This document shows, in pieces, positions 36,735 to 49,410 of a DNA stretch of 64,000 nucleotides. The notes under the pieces were generated by a model that saw only the letters and a program-made list of their open reading frames with translations, was not told the DNA's origin and did not search any database. The DNA comes from Nemophila menziesii (taxonomy: Eukaryota > Streptophyta > Magnoliopsida > Boraginales > Hydrophyllaceae), in assembly GCA_029959085.1 (NCBI GenBank), contig JARWIR010000035.1:7422501-7486500 (forward strand), read 5' to 3'. The translations under genes were made by a program, and so were the position numbers. Position 1 is the stretch's first letter. Each line of letters opens with the position of its first letter.

Positions 36735-38400
36735 ACTACTGAAAAGTTACATAGGTTCGTATACTATGCAAAATAAAAAAATTATTGCGCTATGGATCAC
36801 TATATTTTGGAAACCAACTTATGTTTTATATTTCACAATAAAAAAATTACAATCTACGATCATATTCTAAAAGTCACTAACAAATTAATTATTTATGTAT
36901 TTTTTTTGAGTTAATTGCATTACATGTGACTATATTATGAAAAATAAAATATGTTTGTAGATAATTTCTTAACAACTCCTTCAATTATGCAAACTAGCCA
37001 TTTAAAAAAAAATTAATTTCATTATAAGTCCTAAAATTATGCATAAAAAAGGTTTTTCTACATCAGAAATTCATAATTTCATTCATGGATAACAATATTT
37101 CTTTTATTTTGTAAAATTAAGAAAAATGAAAGTTGATATCATTTCTGCAAAATGGGGAGGTAAGTAAAAGAATTGATATCATTATTGTTAAAAAAATTAA
37201 TTAGTTTCACTAGAAATACATATAAGCTTCCACTATAGGGCGTTATGTAATCCAAAGAGGTAAATCTTTAAGGGGTCACTAAACTATGCAAAAAGAGTTA
37301 TTTCCACTATAGGTTCTTATTTAATCGAAAAGGATGAATGTTTCAAGGTTCAATAAACTATAGTAGCAACGTACAAGTTTTGTCCACTTGACTAATAATG
37401 GTCTCAAACAAACAATTAGTTTATGAAATGGTTTCAAATCAACCATTGGTTTATAAATATAGTTCCAAATTGATCATTAATTTATCCAAATAATTCTTAA
37501 TCGTCCCTTATGTCAATCAGAGGTATAACTATTAGAAAAATACTATATTTTTGCTAAAAACAATTACGGTTTCGTGTAAGAAAACTAAACCTTTGCATCT
37601 ACACATGCAAATAACGTGTAATGGTCTTTTACAAAATTAATTTATAAAATGGTTGATTTGGAACAATTTTGATTAAGAATATGCTCCATTTGAACTTGTA
37701 TTAGTCAAACGGTATCTCTGTCTAAAATCCACTAACATAATCACAATTTCATAATTTTAGTTTATAAAAATTGTACGACTTCACCACTCATGTATACTTT
37801 TACAAAACAAGGTACAGTTTCATAATTAAGTAACAATCCACTATCTATACCTTACACCTAGGCATTTGAAAGTATCTAACCAACTTACATCTTTTAAAAT
37901 GTTTCCATTCCATCCTTAATCTAGAACCCGAAAATCAAACTATGAACAAGTTAAAATAATATTTCGCCAAATCACTAAGACAAAACAATCAACAATAAAA
38001 TCGAGTTTGGTACGCCATTCTACAACAAATAAATTTTTTATTCAAATTAGAATCTCAGCACCGAGTCTTTGGCCTAGTTGGCTGTGGTGGGTCCGCTAAA
38101 AAGTTTCACAAGAATAAATAAAAGTCATAATGGTCATATTTAATCTATTTTAGCCATGAGTTTGTTGCGGAGTACATATCATCCAATTTCTCACAATCGT
38201 TTTTACTAGTTAACCAAATATCTCCCCTCATATTAAAACTAACCAAACCAAATGAATTAGGTGCAACTTTTTTAGTTATATCTTCGGAATTCTCCCAATG
38301 TAAAAAGTGAAAAAAAATAAAATTTTACAAAAAATTACGGATGAAGAAAATATAATAAAATTTTATCTACAAAAGGAATTCTAAATGGATTAGACCCCTT
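36735..38400. other. AT-rich spacer, unit A
   Basis: No gene seen. The text has many lines of the type 'actatgcaaaataaaaa', 'ggggtcactaaactatgc' and 'ccactatagg', which resemble the interior of plant TIR elements, but no paired termini were found. It corresponds to 50015-51720 (B) and to 63010-64000 (C, cut by the window end). A ~600-bp block that opens this region in B and C (49411-50015; 62361-63010) is missing here. Confidence 0.6.
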
Positions 38401-38424
38401 CTAAGTATGAAGAAAGGGTATGAT

Positions 38425-39032
38425 TAGTGAGGAAAGACGTTGAGAGGTCCTTCACCTTCATATCTACCGTCATCGGGATCTGATAAATTGGTAACCTGAT
38501 TTACAACAAAAAGAACATAAAAAAGAGTTCTTTATTATATAGATGGAAAACTTCACCACCACCACTACCCTTAATTGGGAGGAGTGACTGATCGAGAGTA
38601 CAATTAGGATTAAAAATATAGTGCATACCAGGCAATGGACATTCAACTTGCCGGAGCCAAGTCAGCGCTGTTGAACAAAATTATCACAGAAACAATTCAG
38701 AAAGACTAAAGATCTATGAGATATAATAATAAAAAATCATTATATAAGGTGAACAACAAACATCAAATAATTTGTATCAACTAACTATTCTTGTAAATGT
38801 GTGTACTTAGGACGAATGATATTTACCTTGTCATCTAGGTGTACCCTATGGTGAGCAGTTTGTTTGTCAGAGTACTCAACGTAAAGGTAGGCAAGAGGAT
38901 TTTTGGTCACTGGTGCACCCCGGGCTCAATATAGCATTTTCATCTCACTCTCTTTTTATCCAAAGACGGAGTCCTTCGAGTCGGGAGCACGTCAGAGGAA
39001 TAACTTGGTGCGAGAATAACTTGCCGATCCAT
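38425..39032 (-). pseudogene. Exon-like fragments of an unrecognised gene, unit A
   Basis: Three minus-strand pieces look like exons. Piece 1 starts at ATG 39032 ('MDRQVILAPSYSSDVLPTRR') and ends near 38827 before a possible GTAAAT donor. Piece 2 (38668-38630, 'LRQVECPLPG'-like) follows a possible AG acceptor. Piece 3 (~38500-38425) reads 'VTNLSDPDDGRYEGEGPL'. A frameshift breaks piece 1 in this unit, but the same piece is open in unit B. I do not recognise the protein. 'YLYFEYSDKQTA' is faintly like an RRM RNP1 strand, which is not enough for a call. It may be a host-gene fragment carried by the array. Confidence 0.45.
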
Positions 39033-41513
39033 TTCCTATCATTTAATTTTTATTTAGCTTATTTATATAAATAATTTTAAATAATTACAAAATTGAATAT
39101 TATATTTTGTTCAAGTAGAGTATATATTTCCAATAATGTTTAAATTTTCATAGAATGAGTACCAATTAATCTAAATTAGATTGTAATATGATAAGATAAG
39201 TCAAAATAAGTGGGTTTAAAAAAATTCTTTGAGAATCTATTTACATTTAAAGATGCAACTACCATACAATGAGATCCGAGTTTCTATATGCAACCACACA
39301 AGGCATCAGGTCCAAATAAGTTACAATTATAATTTTTTCCCGCAAATATACTAGTTTCTTCATTCATCTTATTGCTAGACAGATTATATCACGAGGCATG
39401 TGCAAAAGGAGAGAAGGATTATATGATAATGATAATAGTCTTGGATAAAGCATACAAAAAAGGAAGATGTAATACATAAGATATTTGCTAGATTTGTTTG
39501 ATATGTCTACGACATGGATTCCCTTGATATTGTGTCTAATGGACTTGGGAGCCTCTTACTTTTCTAAGCTCCATAGAAAGATTATCGTTCCCCAATGAGA
39601 CTGACAAAATCTTTGAAAGGGAGGCGGGCAAGGGATGATTTTTTACCCCAAATAAAATCACTTAAGGAGGTGTATCATGGGTGTTATCAATCAGGTTTAT
39701 AGTCAATTTCACACAACATGAAGATACAACCCAATGATTTTGCAGCATCAATTTTCTTGATCACGAGACAGCTTAGTGGGTCAACTAATAGTTACAAAAC
39801 TAAGTTTTTTACTACTTCAATGTCAGTGGTTGAACTAGAATATAACGAGAAAATGACTATTCACTAGGTTGTCATGGGATGTATTCTTCTCCACAATAAT
39901 TTGGGTGATATGGGTTGCAAATAAACGAGTGATGATAGTTAACGCCTTAAAAAAGCTAAGTGCCGGCCATTAAGTAAGTGCGTGTGAGTCGTGAGTTTGC
40001 TAGGAGGTTGTGCTAGTGAGAAAGAATATAGAATTAGTAGATTGGGATAAGACTCGTCAAGGATGGAAGTTTTATATTGTTAGTGGCAATTTTTAGTAGG
40101 AATTGCAGAGGAGAAGGAGGTATCATCTGCGAAAAGGATGTGACTTAATAGGACAAAGGTTTCCTGATGAGGATTAGTTTTATTATATAGGTAATTGTTG
40201 AGCTAAAAATCATTACATGAAGATCTAGTATTGGTAGAGAAACTTTGTGGCACGAAGTTATGGCCAGATGGATTACTTCGTTAAGATTAATATGTAAATA
40301 TGATAGTGGATGTACGAGTTGGATTGAATGCACACATTATAACTTCTTAAGATATACAAGAAGTTAAATACATCAAGCTATTAAAAAAGGATATGACACT
40401 ACATTACACAATATAAATGTAATTGGAAAACCCCTATATTAACCTATAGCCATCAGATTTTGGGAGGGAGAGGGAGTAGTTCTAATTTAATAAAGTAATT
40501 TCCAAGGACTATTGTATGAAAAGAAAAGTAATCGAATGCAAAAGTAAAAGATGGGAAATTGTACTTAATAAACAATTAGAATCAATTACTTTTGAAAATA
40601 AAAAATAAAGTACATAAGAATAAATAAAACACTTGACTGTAGCAAGATCATGTTCCTTAAAATTTTCTATTAACTTATTATATCTATCTAAAAATAATTT
40701 TTAACTAATAAATAAATAATTAACTGAAAACAACAAAGTATGATTGATGAATATGCAATACCAAATTAAATTAAATTGTAACTGTCCAAGAATTATTTAT
40801 TGAAATGAAATGGTTATCGATCTAAGATGCAATATTAAATAATTGCAATTCTCTTTAAAATTGGAGACAAAAACTAACCATAATCCAGTTATGACTATTT
40901 TTGTACCTATAAAAAAATAACTCTTATTTTCTCATATGACCGCTTAGAAGGCTTATGCTGGTCATTCAAATTTTCAAGGTTTACAATAGACACCTGATTA
41001 CCAAACATTTTTACAACGTCTAAATGGTCAAAATTATATTTTAACATATACAATTTATTCATTTAAAAATAAACGCACTATAGTCCTCATAAATTGCAAT
41101 TATTTTGAAGAATTTAGGGTAATTTTATAATTTGTCTTATATAGAGACTTGTAATGTAATTATTTCAAAATAAGATTTTTTATATAATACAGAGATTCAA
41201 AGTATAATTATTATAAAATATAACATTTTATTGTAAAATTATTATAAATACAAGGATTTGTAATGTAATTAACTAAAAGAAATCCAAATTATATTTTTGA
41301 ACCCCACAAATGCCCCAAATTAAAATATAATATAAATACCCAAAGGAAAGGAGAGAAAATTATATAGTATAGTAAACTCTGGAAAAAAATACATATTTAA
41401 GAAGAGAGACTTACATGAGTAGTGTGAAACTGAATCCCAATAATAATTTTTATTTTAATTTTCTTAGACTTCCACTTAATAATCTTTAGACATTATTGGA
41501 CAAGAAGATTATG
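39033..41513. other. Spacer with conserved but unassigned sequence, unit A
   Basis: The stretch 39480-40380 is less AT-rich and is well kept in unit B (52790-53660). Short plus-strand pieces such as 'SVVELEYNEKM' (39830) can be read, but stops interrupt them and no family is recognised. From 40400 to 41513 the sequence is very AT-rich and empty of recognisable features. Confidence 0.45.
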
Positions 41514-42187
41514 TGGAAGAGAATAAGACACCTTTGAATTCGATTGGCGGCCAACAAAAATGAGTTTACTGGGTACTTATAGCCTTATATCATATTTAGG
41601 GTTACAAATACTGACATTGTTTGATGAATTTTTTTATATTTTATTTTCATAGAATTGACTTTAATTGTTTTCCTTCATAATTCGAGTTATTAAATATTTA
41701 CAAATATAAATAAAATTTAATAATATATTTAGTTTCAATGCAATATATTATATATTATTAATCAAATTTTAAATTTTTTAATATATATAATATGTCCTTT
41801 AGTTTTTGCTATTATATATGGTTAATTAATTTTTAATATGTTTAGTAACTTAAAATAATTTATAATTGATTTTATTATTTATTTGTCGAAAATTTTTGGT
41901 CTAATTTTGATTATTATTGTTTGCTTGCAAGCTTGAATCCCAAAATTATTTTACTATAAAAGTTTGGTAAAGTACTAAATAATCCAATAATTTAAACATG
42001 ATCAATATACATATAGATGAACACACATTTTTACAATATTCTTATTATAGTAAATTGTTTGAAGGTCTTTATAGTATCATTGTTCTCGTTAATAATTAAT
42101 ATTAAATAATGTGTGTATGGGTGTGATCAATTGTAATTCCTTATACGACTCTAGATGGTACATTTCATTCTCAATATGGATTTAACA
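41514..42187. repeat. Direct repeat R1, unit A (674 bp, TG...CA)
   Basis: Matches R2 at 45586-46251 in direct orientation: 'tggaagaga' opening, 'atgagtt(t/c)act(g/a)ggta(c/t)ttata' near 41559/45632, 'tttgaaggt-ttt-tagtatcattgtt' near 42058/46105 and '...taa(c/cc)aCA' end. The TG...CA ends and 3.4-kb separation suggest LTRs, but no primer site follows R1 and no purine tract precedes R2. Confidence 0.65.
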
Positions 42188-42627
42188 CGAGTTGTACATA
42201 TGTTTATAACCTTCGGTGTTGAAAAAGCAAAAAACGTCCTCACAAATTTGTTGGAGCACATAGCTTTTTGAGGTAAAAATTACCCTTCTTTTTAAATGAC
42301 CAATGTCATGAACAAAATCGTTGCTTGCATATTATATTCGACCAATGCATTATGTGGAAAACCAAAAATTCATAGGAATAAAATCCACCTCTTTTCTGAC
42401 CCAACCTACATGTGATGGACGACAACTGAAAAATCAAGAAGATAATCTTAAATAAAGATAGAAAGATAACACTAAGTCCCTTTAAACCCCGACCGACCAT
42501 TATATGGGTTTTAAGTTTGCAACAAACCACACACGTAGGAATTTCTCTTAATTAATGTCTCTACTCTCAAAAGAATTCCTCTTTGGTTAAGTATCTTTTC
42601 TATAAACACAAATACGCAAATACATAA

Positions 42628-42706
42628 ACACACACACACACACAAATATATATATTTATATATATGTATGTATATATATATATGTATGTATGTATATATA
42701 TATATG

Positions 42707-42751
<45 letters not shown>

Positions 42752-42768
42752 GTATATATCACACACAT
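42628..42768. repeat. Compound (CA)n/(TA)n microsatellite, unit A
   Basis: A (CA)8 run is followed by TA runs broken by regular TATGTATG steps and a closing CACACA. The unit B counterpart (56009-56064) is less than half as long and purer, so this tract has expanded or shrunk since the units separated. Confidence 0.93.
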
Positions 42769-45311
42769 AACAAAGGTGCTCACTCCAAATTAGTATTGAA
42801 TATTTCTTGGCATGAATCCATGAACAATTGTTCAACTTTTGGACTTACCAAAAATAAATTATAGACAATTCGTTTTCTACACTAAGACTAGGTTTCATTT
42901 GTTTCATGAAATGGTAAGTCTAATTAGTGAATAAATAGTTGAATGAAAATTATTATAGACAATGTCATATAGGGGGAGATCCATGATGAATCTTGGAAAA
43001 GGGTAAAAAATCAGAACAAGTAGTGTGGTTTGTGGAAGGAGAAGCGAATTTTAGGTTTAGGGAAGAGGGAAAAGTCTATTTTTCTTAAGATTCTTTTATT
43101 TATAAATTTAGTCATTATCTATGTGATTATTACCCAATGGGTCTTTGAGACTCCCCTTTAAACTTAATCATCTCCACCCAATCCATTCTGTTTACTACAA
43201 GTTACAAACAAATTTTAAACTATATGCCAAATTTTCTGTAAATTTCCTACCCATTATACCGATTTTGTTTTTTTTTCTATATATACTAAATCGTTCATTT
43301 AATTTTTGTAAACCTTAATTTTTTTTTCTAGAAACCTCTGCCCTTTATAATTCTTCCTCTCTCTTTTTCCATTGAAGACCTCTTCCGGAACTCACCTGAA
43401 CTATCCTCCACGAGTTTCCACACTTCATAAAATCTCCGTTGGGCCGATCTCTAGAAGACCTCCAGCGAGTAGCCATGGTGCAGCTCCGAAAGAACTCTTT
43501 CAAATGGAACTTTTTTATCGTAATTTTTTAGTATAAAAATACAAATTATTATTTTTGTTTCCTTTATCTTAGTGTTTAATTTTATTTTTACAATCTTACT
43601 GAGCATTTTCTATCGAGCACTCAGTATTTGTGGAATACTTAGAAAATTTATTAAGCATACTTAGTCTTTTCTCCCAATAATCAGTAAAATCTATTAATAC
43701 TCATATAATTTTTTTCTAGATAATTAGTAAGTTCGCTTGTTAAATTTATCGACCACTTAGTAAATTTTAAGAGAACATTTTTTCTGAGAACTCAGTTCTT
43801 TCTCCAGCGGCACTGGCGTTGGTCGGCAGTGGTCGGTAGGTGTGGTTGGAGCTGGAAAGTATTTATAATGAGTGAGTTGATACTCATAACTTATTAATTT
43901 TGTGGTTTATTCTCCATTTTTTATCTTTATGTGGTTTTTATTTTATTTGAGTATTTTAGTATTTGATCACCCAATAGAATCGTTGATGACCTCATTAAAG
44001 AAATATTTTGTCACATGTTCCGTATATAGCCCACTAAAGTCAAAGAACTTATAGAAAATTTACCCTTTTTGTAACTAGTACCAAGACCAGCAGGACATCC
44101 GTCCACCCCAACCCCTTTTATTTGTCTTGATGCATAGAGTCAATTTTTTGATGCTTAAAATGAACATAAAATTTCCTTTGAAATCTAGATCAGCATGGTT
44201 CCATTCTTTTTTCTAGACAAATATGATAAATATATTTGTGTATACTGCTCTAAATACTTAATTTTTTTATTGTAGTTCACAAGAAGATATGACTCTAAAG
44301 AAGAGGAAGATCACCCAGTCTTTGATGTAGAGGTTGATGTCTTTCTCCAATTCTTTGTCGTTTGATTATAGTTACCAAAATCTGAAGTTAGTGTGAGCAT
44401 GATTTCTCATCAATTGTATTCTTCTTAAGTTAAAGCAAGCTTGATTAATTTAGTTCATATTATTACAATTTGCACCACAAGTTTGAATCTATTTAGTATT
44501 GTTTGTATATTATGCTTAACAAAATATTCACTAATATTTTTTGAAACATTCAATTTCAAGAGGAAGAAGAATAAGAGACGATGATGATTCTCAACTTATT
44601 GCTAAAACTAAGACAACTTGCAAAATATATTAAGTCAGTTATTTAGTTAAATTTGTAGTAAAATTAACTATGTTTGGCATTTTATTTAGTTGGTTAAAAA
44701 TTGAAATCATATCAACCTTATAGAATTTTAGTAACGGAAGAAAAGGGAACTTGAAATAATAGTTTCTTTCTTAAGTAAGCATGTTTTACAAATAGTTTCT
44801 CGTTTTACCTAGAGATTATTTCTCATTTTAAAATATGATGTTGCATATTTTATACTAATCAAGAGAATGATTGCATATATATTACAATTACTCAATAGTT
44901 AATTTGATGATTTTGATAGTTGTAAAACAGCAAAATTACTTGCAAGAAAGGATGGGTGGTGACGAGGATGAAGTGGATGTAAAGAAAAGAGCATTCTATA
45001 TATCACCATTACTTGCTTCACTCTTATATCACTTTCTATGTGTCACCAAGGGGGCATTAACAAAAAAGAGAAAAAAAATTGATTGGGAGATAGATTTGAT
45101 TAGCTTTCTAAACCTCGACATAGGAGGTGATATAAAGGTGAAGCAAAAAGAGATAATATACATCTTTACACTAAAGAAAAACACTGTCTAGAGTATAAGC
45201 AAAGGTTCATATTACGATGCTAATAATGGTGAATGAGGTTTAGATTTGTATGGTAAATTAAATAATCATTCAAATTAAAACATAATTTTAACCAAACATG
45301 ATTAATGATAA

Positions 45312-45490
45312 GGAAAATTCTTCCATCCAATATTGGATGATCCTACACCAATAATAATAATACACATAACTCATGTTTTAAACTTACAAAATTAACTAAC
45401 TTATTAATCTAATGACATGTGTTTTGTTATTATTATCAATGACCATAATATGAATATTGGACCATCCTATATTGGATGGAAGTATTACCC
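45312..45490. mobile_element. MITE, 179 bp, with perfect 9-bp target duplication
   Basis: Inverted ends: left GGAAAATTCTTCCATCCAAT, right end reversed GGGTAATACTTCCATCCAAT. It is flanked by TAATGATAA at 45303-45311 and 45491-45499. Unit B at the equivalent place (near 58620) has a single TAATGAGAA and no insert, which is an empty site. The 9-bp duplication points to the Mutator superfamily. Interior is AT-rich and non-coding. Confidence 0.9.
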
Positions 45491-45585
45491 TAATGATAAA
45501 CATATTTCTTTTATTGAAAATTTAAAAAATTCAACCAAAAGAGGTGACAACTGTTCCTGTAATATTAAGTAAACTATATAATTGC

Positions 45586-46251
45586 TGGAAGAGAAGTAGA
45601 CCTCCTTGATATGGATTGGCAGACAAAGAAATGAGTTCACTAGGTATTTATAACCTTATATTTAGGGTTACAAAAAGTGACATATTTTCATGAAACTTCT
45701 TATATTTTATTTTTATAGAATTGAGTTTGATATCTTCCTTTAATAATTTGAGTTTTTAAATATTTAGAATAATAATTAAAATTAATATTATACTTAGTGT
45801 CAATGCAATATATTATATATTATTATTAAAATTTAAAATTTAAAATTTCATATAATATTTTCTTAAATTTTTAAATTCATATTGATTTTACTTTTTTATT
45901 TATTAATAAATTGCTGGTCTTATATTAATGATAGGCTTATATTATGGCGTTTTCTTACAAGCTTGAATCTCAAAACTATTTACTATACATGTTTGAATAG
46001 TATTAAATAAATTAATTAATTAATTAAACACATGAGTTCCATATACGATTTGTATATATATAGATGAACATAATTTGTTAAAATATGTTAATTATTGTGA
46101 GATGTTTGAAGGTATTTCTAGTATCATTGTTGTCATTAATAATTAATATAAAGAATGTGTGTATGGGTGTATGTCAACATTAAATAAAGATGTATTGTAA
46201 TTCCTAAAATGAACACTAATGTTATATTGCATCCTAAATATGTACTAACCA
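45586..46251. repeat. Direct repeat R2, closing unit A (666 bp)
   Basis: Second copy of the R1 sequence, with opening TGGAAGAGAAG and closing ...ACTAACCA. The base after it begins the Gypsy LTR fragment of unit B, so its right edge coincides, within a few bases, with the tandem-unit junction. Confidence 0.65.
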
Positions 46252-46693
46252 CGTTTTACTGATGTCGACACCTTTCTGTCACAATGGTAGAATTGTCATA
46301 ACTTTAGCGTCTTAAATGCGAATTGACCACTATTTCTTCTCAAATGACCCTAGATTCAAGCTTTTTCCAACTCAAAAAGAATCAGGTCAAAAGCTCTTGC
46401 CAAATTTCTGTGGTGATTGAAACAAGTTACGTCCTTTTTCAAGAAATTTCCCAAATGCTTCCAAACATGACTTTTCCCTCTATTTACGACATAAATTGGG
46501 TTTGGATTGACTTCCTTGACTTCTATATCCCCTATGTGGGTTCCATGTCAACCATGTACCTAATATCTACACACTTAACACACGATTAAACCACAAAATA
46601 CTCTAAAAATAGCAACAAGCCCAAATTAAGACATAAAAGAAGTAAAAAGCTTCAAATATTAGGGAATAATCCCTATATTAAGTAAATTAATCA
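46252..46693 (-). repeat. Gypsy LTR outer fragment opening unit B
   Basis: Counterpart of 33468-33907. The upstream ~1 kb of the LTR and its primer site are absent because the unit junction cuts the LTR here. Confidence 0.78.
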
Positions 46694-48751
46694 CCCTAAA
46701 AGATATCTCGTGATACAATTATTATATGACAAAAGAAGAGACATCAATCCTACAAAAGTTGCTCTTGGTATAGAGTAGAACATAGAGACATAAAGGAGTT
46801 TTCCATAGTCAAGAGCTCCTTTTACAAATACCCAAGGTACGCTGCGTTTGAATAGTGAAACTGATGTAGAAGCTAAGGTCTCTTCTATAGGAATCAAATA
46901 AATCAGTTGGAAATTATGACGGAGAAAGGTTTCCAAGGGAAACCAGTTGAGATGAAAGAAGTGCAGGATGCACAAGGTTGTCCGTGTGGGGTCAATGATC
47001 ATGTATGGAAAGAGTGTAAAAGAATTATGGAATCAGCGTGTTTTGTGTCGAATCGTGGGAATAACCAAGCACGTAATACTGGGATTCATTAAGAGAATCA
47101 CAATCATCCATGCCTTTAATGTTCTAGTCTTAATGTGGTCGTGAATCAAGTTAATAACTACCAATCATGACCTCAAAACAACAATTTACGACAGAGATCT
47201 CAATTTTCTTTTAAGGGACGTGGTTCTGTCAAGCCAGCACCAACACCGCAACAAACCTATGATGCTAATACTGAGAATCTAACATAGAATGCTTTGCCGC
47301 AACATCCATAGAAAGGATCAGATAATGATAAAATAATGCAAGCTTTCTGGACTATGACACATGACAGTATGAGGGCTAACAATGAGAAATTTACGAGCAC
47401 TCTGCTGCGTTAAAGATAAAGGGGATGTAAAAAACCGAAATAACTGATGTTTTGAGAAGTTTTGACTAAGTTTTCTAAAATTGACCCAATGTATGAAATA
47501 CAACGTGAATTCCATAGAAAATAGCAATGTCAGTGTTGCGTTTGAATCATGTAAGGTATTATTTTTCAAGATGAAGTAGTAGTGGAATCACCACCTTCTA
47601 CAGATATCGTCGTGGAGATTCCATAAAGAATTGAAGAACAAACCGAGCCAATCTTAGAAGAGATGAATGTTGAGCGTCTTGTCAAATATATTTCAAAAGA
47701 GATTAAGTATGTACTTGAGATAGAGCACGAGAAGGTCGAGAAATAGGTTGAAGTCTTAGCTCAGAAGGAGACAGAAGAAGTTGCACTCAAGGTGAAACAA
47801 GAAGAAAAGAGAGATGTGGATTTTCCAACTAGTATTCCATCGATGTCACCATCCATTCCCATATAGATGACATATCAAAAGGGTGTTCTCAAGATGAAGG
47901 AATTTGTAGAGGCGTATAGCAAAGAAAGTATGAAAGCCCAAGTGTTTGAAATTGTTGCGAAGGGTATTACACTGCAACAAGTGCTCACATAGCTATCCCT
48001 GAAGAAAAAGTGAGAGTGAAAGCGTAAAGGCTGGTCAAGATTGTGGCTCATGTTGAGAGAGTCTCGCAGCATGATGAAGATAGGACACAACTTAAGTTTT
48101 ATGATCCCGGAGTTTTTACACTATCGATCCGAATTCGTGATAAACTTGATTTGAAAGTTATGTGTGACTTGAGTTAAAGTGTGAATCTTATTCCCAAGTC
48201 TGAGTTCGAGAAGCTACGCATCAAGAAGGTGAAGAAGGTGTTTATCAATATACAGTTTGCGATTACTCAATATCTAAGATTTGGGGGATCATAGAGGACG
48301 TCCGTGTCCAATTTGGTAAGCTAGCTATCCCTACGGACTTTGTTATTCTTAAATATGATCCGTATAACGAGATTCCTATCATACTCCGCACCAAAAAAGA
48401 GTCTGAGACATCCTCTGTCTTGGACAAAAACCTAAAGAAGGTATCATCAGAATTTGATGGAATCTGTACTGTGACCAAGAAGATCAAGGAGAAGGTCCAC
48501 ATCAACCCCGTGGAGACTAGAGTTTTGAAAACGAGTTTGGAATAGGCGATGAGGTCGCATGTAAGACACTCAAATAAGTGAACAGACTACGAGGTTTCAA
48601 GAATGCGTGAATGGGACAGTTTGTTGTTTTTTGAGTGGTGACAATAAAGGTAATTGAAATATGACCCAAGAGAGGTTGAAATATATTAATGGTTGATGTT
48701 CATAGCCTCACCCACAGTTAGGGAGGCTACATACTCAAGAAGTAAAGGATG
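46694..48751 (+). pseudogene. Gypsy gag-protease remnant, unit B
   Basis: The best kept gag zinc-knuckle is here: frame 46907-47092 contains 'CPCGVNDHVWKEC' (46979-47017), a C-x-C-x4-H-x4-C variant with one residue fewer than the usual C-x2-C spacing. In the protease the active-site region reads D-L-S followed by a stop (near 48170), and the middle of the domain that holds the 'GIPLLATS' motif in unit A is deleted. The copy is therefore inactive. No RT or integrase follows. The 83-, 71- and 80-codon minus-strand frames over this region are shadows. Confidence 0.72.
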
Positions 48752-49410
48752 TGATGCGGCAAATTTTAAACGATGTTAAATAAAAGTGTTGTTCATGAGA
48801 AAACCTGCAATTTTTAAGTTTTTATGTCTTAGCATTTTTTCAGATTAGTTGGTTTGCATATATACTTAAGTAATGAGGAAGATATAAGTGTTTTGATGTG
48901 TAGGTTATGTACAAAATGAGTTTGGGGTTAAAAATTGTGAGAAAATCGAAAGGTTTATTAGGTCGGAATGGTATATCGCGCCACATGGAAGGTACACCGC
49001 TTGACCGTCCCGTTACAATGTTAGGGGAAATTATAGTGCAATCTGAGAGCAAGGTTGCTTAATCGGTATATTGGGTTTACAAGACAGCCATATACCTCCC
49101 CCTAATTGTTTCGACTTGTCACGATCATTGTAGGACGATTCGAGGCTAACGATATACCGGCCCAAACGAGCGGTGTACCGTACTTTGAAAAAGCATCATC
49201 ACAGTAGTCAAAATGACTGTTAAAGTCGAGACATCATTCCTAGGAATGGTATACCGTATATCATTTTAAGATCAATCTTCTCTATATTTTGCACTGGATC
49301 ATAATTCACTGAGAGGTTTTGAAATTGCTTTCTAGACAACCGTAAGATACTAATAAACCAATAAATCACAGAATAAAACCAAAACCAAAGTTACAAAGGT
49401 GGAAAACACA
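48752..49410 (+). mobile_element. Probable Gypsy 3' LTR, unit B
   Basis: Counterpart of 36028-36734, again starting TGATGCGG after a purine run and containing the GGTATACCG motif cluster (about 48965-49260). It lacks the ~45 bp that unit A has after its last motif. Confidence 0.55.

Larger units (their letters stand above)
42188..45585 (+). other. Interior between R1 and R2, unit A, exon-like pieces
   Basis: Plus-strand pieces with coding look: 42205-42410 (in unit B 'VLINFLEHIAFRGENYPSF'; here one stop); 43330-43510, a C/T-rich leader followed by ATG 43473 ('MVQLRKNSFKW'); 44275-44370 after a 'ttgtag' acceptor-like site ('EEEDHPVFDVEVDVFL'); and 44937-45191, after another CAG, with 'DVKKRAFYISPLLASLLYH' and a basic end. 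Between them are AT-rich, intron-like stretches. I do not recognise the protein(s). The arrangement looks like one or more captured genes with introns, so DNA-level capture, or a decayed local gene. Confidence 0.4.
33468..46251 (+). repeat. Tandem unit A (12,784 bp)
   Basis: Head-to-tail copy 1 of a large repeat. The landmark 'tgaccct(g/a)gattcaag' is at 33561, 46345 and 59474, giving periods of 12,784 and 13,129 bp. Order within the unit: antisense Gypsy LTR fragment, gag-protease remnant, probable 3' LTR, AT-rich spacer with exon-like pieces, direct repeat R1, 3.4-kb interior, direct repeat R2. Unit A is the most diverged of the three and lacks a ~600-bp block found in B and C. Confidence 0.93.

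Noticed and set aside
38075..38105. 'cctagttggctgtggtgggtccgc' as a tRNA or SINE box A
   Set aside because: No box B follows within 60 bp in any of the units.
42511..42864. Overlapping Tyr/Ile-rich frames on both strands
   Set aside because: They are produced by the (CA)/(TA) microsatellite at 42628-42768.
41514..46251. Calling R1/R2 the LTRs of a retrotransposon
   Set aside because: TG...CA ends fit, but no primer-binding site follows R1 and no polypurine tract precedes R2, so it is reported only as paired direct repeats.
46691..47002. 103-codon minus-strand frame and similar ones at 59820-60026, 47875-48090 and 60839-61036
   Set aside because: They are antisense shadows of the plus-strand gag-protease remnant, whose motifs are readable on the other strand.
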